A DNA stretch of 64,000 bases from Antedon mediterranea (taxonomy: Eukaryota > Echinodermata > Crinoidea > Comatulida > Antedonidae), in the NCBI RefSeq assembly GCF_964355755.1, contig NC_092672.1, positions 23,184,501-23,248,500 of the forward strand. Reading direction: 5' to 3'. This document shows, piece by piece, positions 14,501 to 24,259 of the stretch. The first letter of the stretch is position 1, and each line of letters begins with the position of its first letter. Below the pieces are notes generated by a model. It did not search any database. It was not told the origin of the DNA and worked only from the letters and a program-made list of their open reading frames with translations. Position numbers and translations under genes: made by a program.

Positions 14501-17500
14501 TGATGTTGCCTTCAATAACATCAAAACATGTTTTATTGTCAGTGGAATAGGAACACTTACTTGATTCATGAGAGCAAATATACTGATGTTGCCTTCAATA
14601 ACATCAAAACATGTTTTATTGTCAGTGGAATAGGAACACTTACTTGATTCATGAGAGCAAATATACTGATGTTGCCTTCAATAACATCAAAACATGTTTT
14701 ATTGTCAGTGGAATAGCAACACTTACTTGATTCATGAGAGCAAATATACTGATGTTGCCTTCAATAACATCAAAACATGTTTTATTGTCAGTGGAATAGC
14801 AACACTTACTTGATTCATGAGAGCAAATATACTGATGTTGCCTTCAATAACATCAAGACATGTTTTATTGTCAGTGGAATAGCAACACTTACTTGATTCA
14901 TGAGAGCAAATATACTGATGTTGCCTTCAATAACATCAAGACATGTTTTATTGTCAGTAAAGTCTTCAAATTGCCATGGAATTCCCTCAGATTGACAGTC
15001 ATCCTAAAATAATATAAAGATGACTATTTAATCAGCAGTATGATTATGTTTATAAAGGTTCATCATTATCACTATTAGATAAAAAAAGTGAAAGATAATT
15101 CTCATAAACTTTAATTATTATTGTTATCTTATTATCATTTTATATTGTATTATAATTATACTAGTACTTTGATATTATTAATTGTTTACAAGATTCATTT
15201 GATATCAACTAAAAGAAGTGCCATATTATTTTTCTCCATTTTTTTTAATGAATAAAAGAACTGTTGTTATTATCACTCTTATATGGTGCTAATAAAACAC
15301 TGTTGCACCAACTGTATATTAGCATACTCTATATATAGAAAATAAGTTTGTTGGAATACCTGTTCTGCTTTGAGGAAGTTGTGCACAAAATGTTGCTGAA
15401 GCTTCTCATTTGCATAATTTATGCATAATTGCTCCAAACTGTTAAATGAAAAACTTTCAAATCCGTAGACATCCAGTAGACCAATGTAAGACTGCCAACT
15501 CCTGGCCATGGTACTGTCATTGATGAATCCAACGAGCCAATCAAAAACTCTGAAACATTAAAACATAATTTAGTCAGTCTTCAAAGCTAGTTTTTTTGGT
15601 AAAACCAAAGCAGGGTTGAAAACGTTTGCATGAAAATATTTTCTCCTGTTACATACTAACTACATGACAAAGAAAGAAATTAGGCAGAAAGAAAAAAGTC
15701 AGACCATGACAGCAAGAGAGATTAGGCAGAATAAAAATGAAATTAAAGTGACTATGTATTAGAGTTTGCATGTAATGTATGTTTATTTAATTTTTGTGAA
15801 TGTTTAAAGGTGTATGTACGATTTGTTGTGGACAATCCGCCTCGGTGCAGACCAGCATGCATATGGGGAAGCAAATACAAGTTATTGGATTTGTACAACA
15901 TCTTCTGTGGGTTTGTTTTGAATGTATAACAGGTCAGTAAAAAGGCAAATACTGCACAAGATCATTTTCAAAAGAGTAAATAGGTTTCTTTCACTACAAA
16001 CAAATATAGCTTTAATGTTTGTAAAATACCTGGCAAGCATAGAGTAACTTTGCAAGACAATCTCTCCTTGTATGACATTCATCTTTTAAGCAAGGTTTCA
16101 TAAAGACACTCTTTCTACGCTTGTGAGATGCAGTGATTTGTCGGAATGCAAGACATCTAGTTAAGGCATCAACATCAAGACCAAGTAACTGTGCAGCAGC
16201 ATTAACAGATGTGTCAACTCCTGATGAAGCAACATCAATAGTATTAGTACTATTAGTACAACAATATGATATAAAAAAATATATATATACACACCATCTA
16301 ATAGGATTAATTTACTTTTGTCAATACTAAAGTTTTATATATATATAACTAAGTTTTTGGGCCTCCTCTCATCCACCGGCCTCATAAGCTTTGTAAAATA
16401 TTACTTTACAATTAAAAAGTTTAGATGTTTGATTAATAATAGAGCCGAAGAATGGGAAGAGTGGAGAGCCTGCGATAATCTTCTGTAACATAGATTTGTA
16501 TCACTCTATATTGTGCCTTGACGTGCACAACTGTATTTCCATAAGTTTATAAGAGGGTGTTTATATAGGTGAATTGATTATGTATAATTTTTCTATTTTT
16601 ACTCTGTGTGATGTAATGTCTGCTTTTTTTTGTATTCCAATGTATTAAAGAAAGATTGAAAAAAATTAATAAATAAAAATATGATATATTGAATAATTAG
16701 TAAATTATAAAATCTCTGTTTGGCTGAAATATTTTATCAAAAGAAAGATTTTAAAATGACATAATTAATAACGATATTTTTTTACCAACCTACAATAATA
16801 TTAAGCTATTCCTTATGTCTGTTTTTAGTTATTTCTCATATATTATATTATGATAGAAATAAAAACAAATTAAAAAATACTAAAAAGATATATAAACTGT
16901 TGATAGAATTTTTTGAATAATAAATAAATGCCAATTTAATATAGATTAAAAATTCTAATAAAACCAAAAAAGAATGAAAACTAAACTAGATTTGAACTCG
17001 TCACTTTGACGAGCTCGGGTTATCCGCGCAAACGCAACTTGCACATATTATGTTTAAACTATATGAACGCCAACAATTATTATGCCATCCTATGACATGA
17101 ATTAAATATGTTTACAGTGCTGAATTGTACCTATTTTGTGTCATACAGCATATTACAGTATTTACAGAAAACAATGTATATGTTATATACAGTGTAACAT
17201 ACTGTAGACGAAATTACGAGACCCATCTTTTAAATCCAATTATAAACACAATGACGTCATCAAATTGACATACAGTATAAAGATAACTATTTTAGAAGAT
17301 AATTATCTAAATAATTACTTTAAGACAAATTTGAAGAATTTTGGGCACGTAAAAGTGAGATGCGCTCTCATTTAAACGCGATGAACTTTTACGCAAGAGA
17401 TGAAAATATGACTTTTTGAATTCAACTGGCCATATAATAACGTCATGACATCAGATAGACACAATATGTATATGAATTCAAATCTACAATTCAACAACTT

Positions 17501-20500
17501 TCATAATAAGTTTTAATCATATGGGTCACTTTTCATTACGATGAGCTATAACAGATTAAAATATACTAGGTAAAGATGCAATTAAGTAACTTATGTTATA
17601 TTTTTGTATGATGACGCAATAAAAATTAAATTTGTTGTAACTCATGTGAAAAAGAATTGATTGCGAAAGAACTTATTAAAATCTAGGAGAAAATGGGGTA
17701 CGCATTAGCGCGATGCGCTCTACTAAATTGGATTAACTAGAACAAAAGAGAAAAAAAATCTATTTTAAAAATTTGAGTGGCCATATGGTGACGTCAGAAC
17801 ATCCTGTAGGTACAAATTGTACATGAATTGATATCTACAACTCATTAGCTTCCATAATACATTTAAAAAAACGGGGGTAACCAGCCACTCTGAGGAGCTA
17901 TAACGATTCAAAATAGGTATATTTTTGCACAAATTTGCATTAAATTACCTATTCTTCAGCACATGATTATTAAAGTTTAACGTGCACATGCGTCGTTATT
18001 TTGCAATTAAAGTTCATCAAAATGAATGAAATCTGATACAGAAGGTACAGTATGAAAAGCGAAGATCAATTTCAAAAACCATTTTCCTACTCTTTGTACG
18101 AGCTGTGCGCACAAGTGCGTGCGCAAAACGCAAAAAAATTTGAAAATTTTGAAATGCTTAAAATTGCCAGAAATGTATGCAAAATTAATTAGAAATTGCG
18201 CAATTTAAAATTTCAAATATGTGTACTCACTTAATATTTTGCATAGCTTGCCATTTTTATCATGTTAAACATTGTTCCATATTATTAAATACACTTTTGT
18301 AAAGTTTCATTGAAAAATAAATTTTTGTTCAGAATTTATTATCAACCATACAATTTCATAAAATCGCGCGTAACTTACGCTGTGCGACTGTAAAGTCATG
18401 TAACAAATTTTCTTGCACATATACAGCTACAGGTCAATCATATGACAAAGTTATACAATCTTATGTTGACCAGAATTAGAGATACGCTGCGAGCAAAATT
18501 TGTGTAAAGAAGAATTACATAGAAAAAAAAAAGATCCAGAATATAAAAAAAAGCAACCAATTAAAACTTAAAGGTCGCAACTACTTTAAATTAAACTATA
18601 AATACTGTATGCAATCTTAAAGGTCGCAACTACTTTAAGCTAAACTATAAATACTGTATGCAATCTTAAAGGTCGCAACTACTTTAAGCTAAACTATAAA
18701 TACTGTATGAAAGGTCGCAACTACTTTAAGCTAAACTATAAATACTGTATGCAATCTTAAAGGTCGCAACTACTTTAAGCTAAACTATAAATACTGTATG
18801 CAATCTTAAAGGTTGCAACTACTTTAAGCTAAACTATAAATACTGTATGCAATCTTAAAGCTTGCAACTACTTTAAGCTAAACTATAAATACTGTATGCA
18901 ATCTTTTTATTGGTATAATACAGAAAATAATTAAACAGCATAACCTTGATATCATTTACCTTGTTTTTCAGAATCAATTTCACATGGTCCAGTGACATCA
19001 TCACTAATAAACTCTATATTTCCAAGATGAAGTATACCACTTAGAACCTACAAATAAACACATTTTCAAATTCAATTCAATAATTCAAAAAATAGAATTA
19101 TAACATTACTATTAGATTTATGTATAAAAAACATCAAAGTCTATTATCACTTATTTATATACTGTACTACCATATGGTTTTCATTACCATAAATTTGTAA
19201 AAGTTGTTTTGAATCAATATACTATCATAATTGTAAAAACTAGGTAAAAGTTCACTGATGTTTACTGTCCACATGTGCTGGATTAGTTCAACCAAGGCAT
19301 CTAAACACATTGCTTTGGTTCAGTTACTAATAATATCACCACTAAGTTTAACCATGTTTTACCAGTGAATTCACTCTTCCCTGGTAAAACATGTTTGTTA
19401 AGTAACCAGTTATAATTAAGTAAAAGTTTCTTACTTTAAATAATTCTTGTTGCTGTGACCTGCTAAGTCCAACATTAGACATCGCTTACTAACTAATGAA
19501 GTAAAAGTTTCTTACTTTAAATAATTCTTGTTGCTTTGACCTGCTAAGTCCAACATTAGACATCGCTTACTAACTAATGAAGTAAAAGTTTCTTACTTTA
19601 AATAATTCTTGTTGCTGTGACCTGCTAAGTCCAACATTAGAAATTTCTTACTAACTAATTAAGTAAAAGTTTCTTACTTTAAATAATTCTTGTTGCTGTG
19701 ACCTGCTAAGTCCAACATTACACATTGCTTGCTTTGTAACTATAAAATCTTGTTTATCCTTTTGATTACATGCATCTTCTGAACGGTTTAGTTTCACATA
19801 GTTTAAGTTGTCTGAACTCAATACATTTGGTAGTAACCAGTTCCTCATTTCCCTTTCATTTGCGCCAAACAGCATCTATGATAATTTGAAAGAAGAAATG
19901 TTAATGATATTATTAAAAAGACTAATAATGAGAATAATATAAACTAATAATATATTTCATGCTTTGATAACATTAGTAGAGTGAGTGCTTTCTTGCGCTA
20001 TATTACAAAATATTACAAAGTGACAATTTTGTTTCAAGATGTTTAATATCAGTACCAGAAAGATCCTTTTCACATCTGCCTACATTGATCTCCAGACTTA
20101 TTACATGTTTTCATATTTACTCACGAACCTTGTGAAATCACGGGAAAAGTATTGTCATTGTATAGTTGACGGTGCTATCATTAGTACAATCTCAAGTTTG
20201 TGAGAAAAAAAAAGTCACGCTTCGATACTTTCAAACAGGTGTACGGTCAGTTAAATACCAGGACAAAGCACAAATGCGCAGAACAAACAAAAAAACAGGC
20301 CCCTGTGAATATCAGTAGAATTTTAACAACCTGATTAAAACCAAAGGGTATATGTTTGCTATTAGCCTACTCACTTTAGAAACATGGCAACAGAAATATG
20401 CAAATGTATCACAGTTTCCAGCAGTTAAGTTAAACAGTTGGTTATCCGGTTTAAAGGTACACAAAAATGAAACATAACTAATACTAACTTGGTAAAAGAT

Positions 20501-22977
20501 GTGAAAATTCCTGGCACCATCACATTGATAAACAACTCTAGTTTTCTCAAGAAGATATGTCTGAATAGAAGCACCAACAACATGATTTCCACTGAAAACA
20601 AAATTGTAAAGTTAAAATAAGAATTCCTCTTGTGTGTAATTTCATTCTTCCCTGCTATGACACACAAAATGGCATATGTAGAAACTCAAAATGCATGGCC
20701 TGTATACAGTATGTTGGTTGAACATTGACAAATAAAAATAATGTATGAAACTTACCGACTGAATTGTAGCTGAATGTACTTTCCAAAGCGGCTACTATTG
20801 TGATTCCTGGTTGTGCTAGCATTGCCTACGAAAATGAAATAATAGTTGTCTAACAGAGATGGAGTTGTAGGGAGGTGTAGGGTACTGGGTGGCAAAAGAT
20901 TAATATTACTGTATATATATATACTGGTGCAGGCCATCAAATATTGCCATCAATTGCAATTAATTCTACTAGTCTTAATGATACCAAATCTGCCAAAAAT
21001 TTAATTTGAGCATAAAATCTCACCAAATTCATATTTAGAACATACTGTAAGTTGGCCACTGCTGATCAACAGTTTTAGCCTATATATTATATTAGGAGTT
21101 TAAAGGATTTTGGCACCATGACTGAAGGTTAAAGATTATGCAGGAATTACAAAATGTAAAATCAGTACACAAACTGCTTTAAATTATCATTTTAAATTTC
21201 ATTTTACATAAAGCGTTAATCAATTTTAGGTTAGGTGTAGCTTTATTTATTTATTTTTAAATCAGTATGATATTTATTGACTTTTATATTTCAGTTTTCT
21301 CAGGGAAGAGTTAAATTACAATTTAATTTAACTCTTCCCTGGTTTTCTTGTAATTTTAATGGTACACTATCATTATGCTCATTTTTATTTGGTTCTCATC
21401 TCTTTATCGACTGTTCTTATTCTATTTTTTCTTTATCTGTTGATGATAATGATGATGAATATAGAAAATTTGATATATTGATATGATTTAAAAATTCTGA
21501 TTTTGTATATTTAACAAAAATAAAGGTCCAACTTCTAGCGATCTTTATTAGGACCATAACAGTACATAGATGTTTTTACATTTGAGAATGACATGTGTAT
21601 CTTACTGTACTTTATTAAAGATAAACATAATAATTACCAAATGCTTCAAGAATAGGATTTGAGTCTAATATTCTACGTTCAATGCAATCTGCTGGTGATG
21701 GTGTAAAACCACTATGAACAAAAAAGACAACAAGTTATCACAAATAAGTAACAAAACAGAGACAAATCTATAATTATGATGAAATAAAAACTGTAATTTT
21801 ACATACATGAGATTGTTTAATGATATTAATGTGTTTATTTTTATTACCCAGGGTTACATACTGCCACCATTGTCAGATATTTTAGTAAACATCTTGCATT
21901 CCATGTCTGTAATAAAACAATAATAAATGACAGAGAATAACAAACGTTTTTGTATGCTCACAAAAAATATTGACTAAACTGCATTTGTGAAAATGGGTTG
22001 CCAACATTCCCTCTTTGCACGTCTGGCAAGCATTTATGTGACATTCAATAAATGCTGATTTTGTAACAGTGTCCTTTGAAACAGTAAAAACAAATTATAG
22101 CACTCTCTATTACTTGTCCATGCTTTTAGCCTCTCTATTTTTATTTAAGTTTGGGCCTCTCCATTATTTCAAAATAAACAAGAAATGGTTTTAAAGGTAA
22201 AAAATTGACTCTGATTGCATTGGTGAAAACAAACGTAAAACTGAAATTGTTGAATTACCTTTCCAGAACCACTTTCACCGCTGACAATTATTGACTGATT
22301 AATCTTGTCTAGTCTTCTAGTAAGATTACACAAAGCTGTTTCTGCAATTCCAAATACATGTGGTGGGTGTGCCTGAAAAAAAATAAAATAAAAAGATGTA
22401 TATTCCCCAAAAAACATGAAAATGAGGATTAATAAAATCAAGCCATTTTGCTGTTTTAAAAAAGTTATTCATTTTAAAGAAATAAAAACAAACAAATATA
22501 GTGTTTTTACTTTAAAAAAAGACAAAATTAATGGTTAAACTTAACCAAATGTTAAAAAATTACAGTTTTTCAGGTAAATAATGTTTTTTTTCCAATTTTT
22601 GGTCAAAGTGAATAACTACAGTATTATGTGACATAAAATAGCATATTCAGCAAAACAATTATCTTTTCAGAGGAGCTCTGCATATATCTCTAAGTTCTCA
22701 CTTCTAAGTGCAACTGAGGACATTTTAATATTTTTGCCCAATATTGAAGATAAAGTGAAGTCAAGATTTTAATAGTGATGTCACCAACATATAAATTTTC
22801 CTAAAAATCAATAGTATACTAGCGAATCATTGTTTACCTTTTGATCACTATGGTAACGATGAATCATATGAACATCAAAATGTCCAGTTTCTTTGAAAGG
22901 ATTTAAAGTAACAAGGGTGTTGCCAGTCTGAGTGTGGTATCTACCAGCTAAGTAGCGCTCACGTAAACAGTTCAGCA
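4949..22977 (-). CDS. MYO19: Unconventional myosin XIX (mitochondrial myosin), 5'-incomplete, 19 exons
   Basis: Actin-based motor that in vertebrates attaches to the mitochondrial outer membrane. Exons, in gene order: 22838-22977, 22259-22372, 21848-21906, 21638-21711, 20756-20825, 20489-20591, 19678-19875, 18960-19047, 16030-16220, 15360-15549, 14893-15003, 12398-12574, 11707-11799, 10299-10352, 9593-9771, 8693-8882, 7806-7932, 5902-6044, 4949-5545. Junctions are GT-AG and phase-consistent except 16030/15549. About 965 codons are visible; human MYO19 is 970 residues. Diagnostic stretches are GESGSGKT with [51 protein letters not shown] and [11 protein letters not shown]; the wording around these fits MYO19 rather than class II or V myosins. 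The coding exon(s) before the P-loop exon pair were not found, and several exons carry tandem edge copies. Confidence 0.93.
5902..8882 (-). CDS. MYO19: MYO19 converter and IQ-motif exons 16-18
   Basis: Exon 8693-8882 reads [16 protein letters not shown] and ends [11 protein letters not shown], the converter-to-lever junction of all myosins. Exon 7806-7932 continues [20 protein letters not shown] with [22 protein letters not shown], an IQ-like light-chain site. Exon 5902-6044 gives [21 protein letters not shown] with [14 protein letters not shown], a second IQ-like segment. Phases agree (Q|L, A-G|GT, E|F). Two partial tandem copies of the last exon and its acceptor lie at 6045-6275. The intron 6045-7805 also holds a 1.4-kb inverted-repeat element. 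Confidence 0.9.
5966..6290 (-). repeat. Three tandem copies (109 bp) of a MYO19 exon start with acceptor
   Basis: The functional exon 5902-6044 is followed on the plus strand by two further copies of its 5' part, each with the TACAAC-type acceptor region (starts of the shared CATAGCATAC word at 5971, 6080 and 6189). Copies differ by a few substitutions. In gene sense the copies lie upstream of the real exon and offer extra acceptor sites. They are incomplete exons with no donor. Confidence 0.85.
6313..7718. mobile_element. 1.4-kb element with short terminal inverted repeats, intronic
   Basis: The left end TTTTAAAGTGGAGCT at 6313 and the right end AGCTCCACTTTAAAA at 7704-7718 are inverted and match over about 18 of 19 bases. 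The interior (ACGCG-rich at 6510-6560, AGGCCTAG words, poly-A/T runs) has no coding ORF. Probably a non-autonomous DNA transposon in the MYO19 intron between the IQ exons. Target-site duplication is not clear. Confidence 0.6.
8419..8557. repeat. 36-bp minisatellite, four copies
   Basis: Four copies of a 36-bp unit containing CTGCCTAGTTCACCTTACC and AAGTAATAAGA in a MYO19 intron. Read on the minus strand each unit contains AAGGTAAGG, a good donor-like string, but no adjoining exon was recognised. Confidence 0.9.
9110..9182 (-). tRNA. tRNA-like gene or tRNA-derived SINE head, anticodon ATC by position
   Basis: On the minus strand a 73-nt cloverleaf can be drawn: acceptor GCCCCAG against TGGGGGC (one A-G mismatch), A-box-like TGGTCTAATGG, anticodon stem TCTGC/GCAGA with loop ATATCAA, T-arm CTGGG-TTTGAAT-CTCAG. 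The loop gives anticodon ATC, nominally aspartate, which is unusual for a functional gene. It lies inside a MYO19 intron. A tRNA pseudogene or SINE promoter is as likely as a working tRNA. Confidence 0.5.
9450..9506 (-). repeat. Partial second copy of a MYO19 exon end and donor
   Basis: About 57 bp closely match 9577-9633, which spans the 3' end of MYO19 exon 9593-9771 and its GTCAGC donor. Both contain CTGTAAGCTGACCTGGTA. The copy begins about 127 bp downstream of the real donor in gene sense and has lost part of the exon match after TTTCAAG. Confidence 0.75.
9593..12574 (-). CDS. MYO19: MYO19 motor exons 12-15: lower 50K, loop 2, actin-binding helix
   Basis: Exon 12398-12574 (59 codons) begins [16 protein letters not shown] and contains [22 protein letters not shown], split here only as a description of the HYA-type strand. 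Exon 11707-11799 gives [18 protein letters not shown]. Exon 10299-10352, only 18 codons, reads [18 protein letters not shown]: this is loop 2, lysine-rich as expected for the actin interface. Exon 9593-9771 holds [11 protein letters not shown] and [17 protein letters not shown], the end of the lower 50K domain and the SH1-helix region. Introns between these exons carry a minisatellite, a piggyBac-like MITE and a LINE remnant. Confidence 0.92.
10391..10995. mobile_element. piggyBac-like non-autonomous element (MITE) with TTAA target sites
   Basis: Ends are CACGTTCACTGCCA and, inverted, TGGCAGTGAACGTG, each bordered by TTAA (10387-10390 and 10996-10999). TTAA duplication and this kind of terminus are typical of the piggyBac superfamily. 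Internal ACGTATAAATACG and GTAAATATACGTC words repeat near both ends. About 605 bp, no transposase ORF. Inserted in a MYO19 intron. Confidence 0.85.
11101..11680. repeat. 22-bp minisatellite (TGTTAGTATGGTGTTACTAC type)
   Basis: About 25 tandem copies of a 22-bp unit, TGTTAGTATGGTGTTACTAC plus AT or AG, with shorter variant units at both ends. It ends about 25 bp from the donor of MYO19 exon 11707-11799. Confidence 0.95.
12668..13750 (-). pseudogene. 5'-truncated CR1/L2-like non-LTR retrotransposon (reverse transcriptase C-terminal part)
   Basis: An ORF of about 293 residues (12869-13750) begins just before the RT catalytic box, MYADDTNVF, and continues with [12 protein letters not shown], a [17 protein letters not shown]-type thumb region, YAITVWG and a C-terminal IWNNL segment. 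This order is that of CR1/L2-like RTs. The EN domain and RT fingers are missing (5' truncation). The 3' end carries a short TTGAA-type tail near 12668-12690. The coding frame is intact over the remnant, suggesting a fairly recent insertion in the MYO19 intron. Confidence 0.85.
13739..13834. repeat. Short inverted repeat at the LINE 5' breakpoint
   Basis: GTACTTTTGCACCT at 13739 is mirrored by AGGTGCAAAAGTAC at 13821. The left copy coincides with the 5' breakpoint of the LINE remnant, so an inversion formed during insertion is possible. Confidence 0.6.
14268..15003 (-). repeat. 83-bp tandem array of a MYO19 exon end with eight donor sites
   Basis: Nine starts of the same unit (14268, 14351, 14434, 14517, 14600, 14683, 14766, 14849, 14932). 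The last lies in exon 14893-15003; the others repeat the exon 3' part, CTCATGAATCAA, its donor GTAAGTGTT and some intron. Eight donor strings result, at 14892, 14809, and every 83 bp down to about 14311. Because 83 is not a multiple of three and the next unit meets TGA, use of a downstream donor would truncate the protein. Confidence 0.92.
14893..16220 (-). CDS. MYO19: MYO19 motor exons 9-11: switch II and relay; one junction out of phase
   Basis: Exon 16030-16220 reads [19 protein letters not shown] and ends [14 protein letters not shown] plus CQ. Exon 15360-15549 opens with [11 protein letters not shown] and carries the switch II segment [10 protein letters not shown], then [19 protein letters not shown]. 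Exon 14893-15003 reads [20 protein letters not shown] and ends ISIFALMNQ. The first junction does not keep frame: the donor exon ends in phase 0 but the acceptor exon opens with one leftover base, giving an early stop. Four bases (plus-strand GGCA, 16032-16035) account for the mismatch, because without them the exon would end in the expected phase after LLYA. This may be a sequencing error, an allele or a disabling insertion. Confidence 0.9.
16976..18540. mobile_element. Dispersed element with tRNA-like end and repeated TGACGTCA modules, copy A
   Basis: Its left end (ACTAGATTTGAACTCGTCAC, then GGTTATCCGCGCAAACGC) recurs inverted at 62818-62878, the end of copy B. Read from the other strand this end has an A-box-like GCGCGG.GGATAA and a B-box-like GAGTTCAAATCTAG. 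The interior has four modules, each with a GACGTCA-like palindrome, about 170 bp apart (about 17271, 17440, 17609, 17790). The distal end is approximate. No ORF. Confidence 0.6.
18567..18903. repeat. 49-bp minisatellite, seven copies
   Basis: Seven copies of a 49-bp unit with AAAGGTCGCAACTACTTTAA and ATAAATACTGTATGCAATC; the fourth is shortened. Late copies change GGTCGC to GGTTGC or GCTTGC. Intronic in MYO19. Confidence 0.93.
18960..20825 (-). CDS. MYO19: MYO19 motor exons 5-8: switch I and upper 50K region
   Basis: Exon 20756-20825 holds switch [10 protein letters not shown], followed by YIQLQFSR. Exon 20489-20591 reads [17 protein letters not shown] and ends at NFHIFYQ. Exon 19678-19875 has exactly 66 codons ([16 protein letters not shown] to [10 protein letters not shown]) and starts with an ATG codon that is internal to the protein, since it joins in phase 0 to the preceding exon. 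Exon 18960-19047 gives [13 protein letters not shown], the conserved helix-loop after the upper 50K domain. All four junctions agree in phase. Three extra copies of the 19678 exon end lie downstream of it. Confidence 0.92.
19428..19720 (-). repeat. 81-bp tandem copies of a MYO19 exon end with four donors
   Basis: The 3' part of exon 19678-19875 ([11 protein letters not shown]) and its donor GTAAGAAAC occur four times: donors at 19671-19677 (real), 19590-19596, 19509-19515 and 19428-19434. The period, 81 bp, is a multiple of three, but read-through meets a TAG shortly after the first donor. Copies are nearly identical, with a G/T change in one. Confidence 0.9.
21301..21341. repeat. Perfect 18-bp hairpin
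   Basis: CAGGGAAGAGTTAAATTA is followed after five bases by its exact reverse complement. It lies in a MYO19 intron. Could be the core of a small foldback element; function not known. Confidence 0.85.
21638..22977 (-). CDS. MYO19: MYO19 motor exons 1-4 seen: start of motor, P-loop
   Basis: Exon 22838-22977 reads [17 protein letters not shown] then [15 protein letters not shown], the conserved strand-and-loop before the P-loop of myosin heads; it starts in mid-codon, so at least one upstream coding exon exists. Exon 22259-22372 (38 codons) reads [12 protein letters not shown] and ends exactly at the P-loop GESGSGK. Exon 21848-21906 supplies the threonine and [16 protein letters not shown]; a GTATGT site inside it is rejected because only the later donor at 21847 keeps phase with the next exon. 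Exon 21638-21711 gives [18 protein letters not shown], the segment leading to switch I. Confidence 0.92.
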
Positions 22978-23125
22978 CTATGAACAGAAAAACTTAGGTT
23001 AAGAACAAGTGTGTTGCCAGTTTGAGTGTGGTATCTACCAGCTAAGTACCGCTCAAGTGTGTTGCCAGTCTGAGTGTGGTATCTACCAGCTAAGTACCGC
23101 TCACGTAAACAGTTCAGCACAACGA
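22921..23125 (-). repeat. Tandem partial copies of the MYO19 exon 22838-22977
   Basis: The exon segment [17 protein letters not shown]-like (real copy at about 22917-22977) recurs at about 23014-23056 and 23057-23125. The outer copy also repeats the GTTCAGCAC start and the AACAGAAA acceptor region, though with AACGAACAG in place of ATGAACAG so its AG is lost. The copies join directly onto a LINE remnant. Confidence 0.85.
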
Positions 23126-23681
23126 ACAGAAATATTAGGTTAAGTAACAAGTGTGTTGTTCTATCTGTTAATTTAATATCTATCATCTTTCGCAACATTT
23201 TCCTGTGATATATATCTATACTCTCTTGTAATTTTTTGTTTAGTACCCAGAGTTCACTGTTATATAAGAAAATACTTGCTCTGTATGCGTCAAACAAACG
23301 GGATTTCACGTCTATAGACATCGTTTTGTGTTCTAGCGACGGCTTCAGCTTGTTATATGCCATAGCTGCTAGTGATTTTCTTCTTTCTCCATTATTGTTC
23401 GTTTTTCCTTTACCATATCTTCCTACACATTGTGGGTAATCATGATGGCTGTCCCCCGTTTTTGCATTCATATCTCCAGCTAATATTAGGATATCTCTGT
23501 TTTTTGCTTCATTTAATGCTTCTTGTACTTCGTCTACTATACTACTATGCATGACAGAGAGAATATCAACAGCATTTTCCTTTACCTTTTTAAAACGACA
23601 TGCTGGTTTCTTTTTAACTTGGGGTGGAAAGCATCTAGGCCTAGATTTAGTAATAATCTGAAAAAAATAGCGAAATTCCAA
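23126..23681 (-). pseudogene. Internally deleted non-LTR retrotransposon remnant
   Basis: One open frame contains endonuclease text, DILILAGDMNAKTGD and GRYGKGKTNNNGE, then jumps directly to RT C-terminal text, SIDVKSRLFDAYRASIFLYN and SELWVLNKKL. The RT catalytic core between them is missing. The endonuclease N-terminal part is also absent. The frame runs on into the MYO19 exon copies, which is a chance read-through rather than a real protein. Confidence 0.75.
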
Positions 23682-23699
23682 ATTTTTACAAACAAATTT

Positions 23700-24255
23700 T
23701 TATGAACATATAACCACTTGTGACCTAGCCTAGCTAGGAATTTAAATGGTTAGCAGAAAAGTGTAGTCGGTCTGATTTGATTTGAATTGATTAGAAAATC
23801 ATCATAAAAAATACATACAAAAGAAAGTGATAACATAAATTACTGACATTACAAATAATACAATTATAAAAGATTTTGCAGGATAGCTCAAAAAGCTTAG
23901 GCCTAAATAAACATTCATCCCTTATAGTACCAGACAAATATTGACCAGAACCAGCAATCAGCAACGCTCCATACCGAACACCCGATTTTATCGGAACCAA
24001 AATAAAACGTTATCGATTTTACCATTATATCAAACATAAAACTACCGCATTGGGCCCTGCGCTAATATGATCGGGCCCAGCAAATGAGACGATAGAGACC
24101 AAACTGGTTCCTAACACATGAGACGATCGGGCCAACGCATGAGACGATTGGGACCACGTTTTCTGGGCCCAAGACGATCGGGCAGCAAATAAAAACAATT
24201 TACTGTGATAACCGGCCTAGACTTAGGTTAGGCCTAATATAGTAATAATACGATT
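23700..24255. other. Gene-free stretch with repeated GAGACGATCGGGCC words
   Basis: No coding signal. Around 24050-24185 the word GAGACGATCGGGCC or a variant recurs four to five times, with GGGCCC motifs, suggesting debris of an inverted-repeat element. Confidence 0.5.
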
Positions 24256-24259
24256 TTGA

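Larger units (their letters stand above)
16221..18959. other. Long MYO19 intron made of repeats
   Basis: No coding exon is recognised in this 2.7-kb intron. It holds AT-rich sequence to about 16970, an element with TGACGTCA-like modules from about 16976 to 18540, and a 49-bp minisatellite at 18567-18903 that ends 57 bp before the next exon's donor. Confidence 0.7.

Noticed and set aside
21848-21906. GTATGT within the exon considered as its donor
   Set aside because: Splicing there puts the next exon out of phase with an immediate stop; the downstream GTAATA donor keeps the conserved myosin frame.
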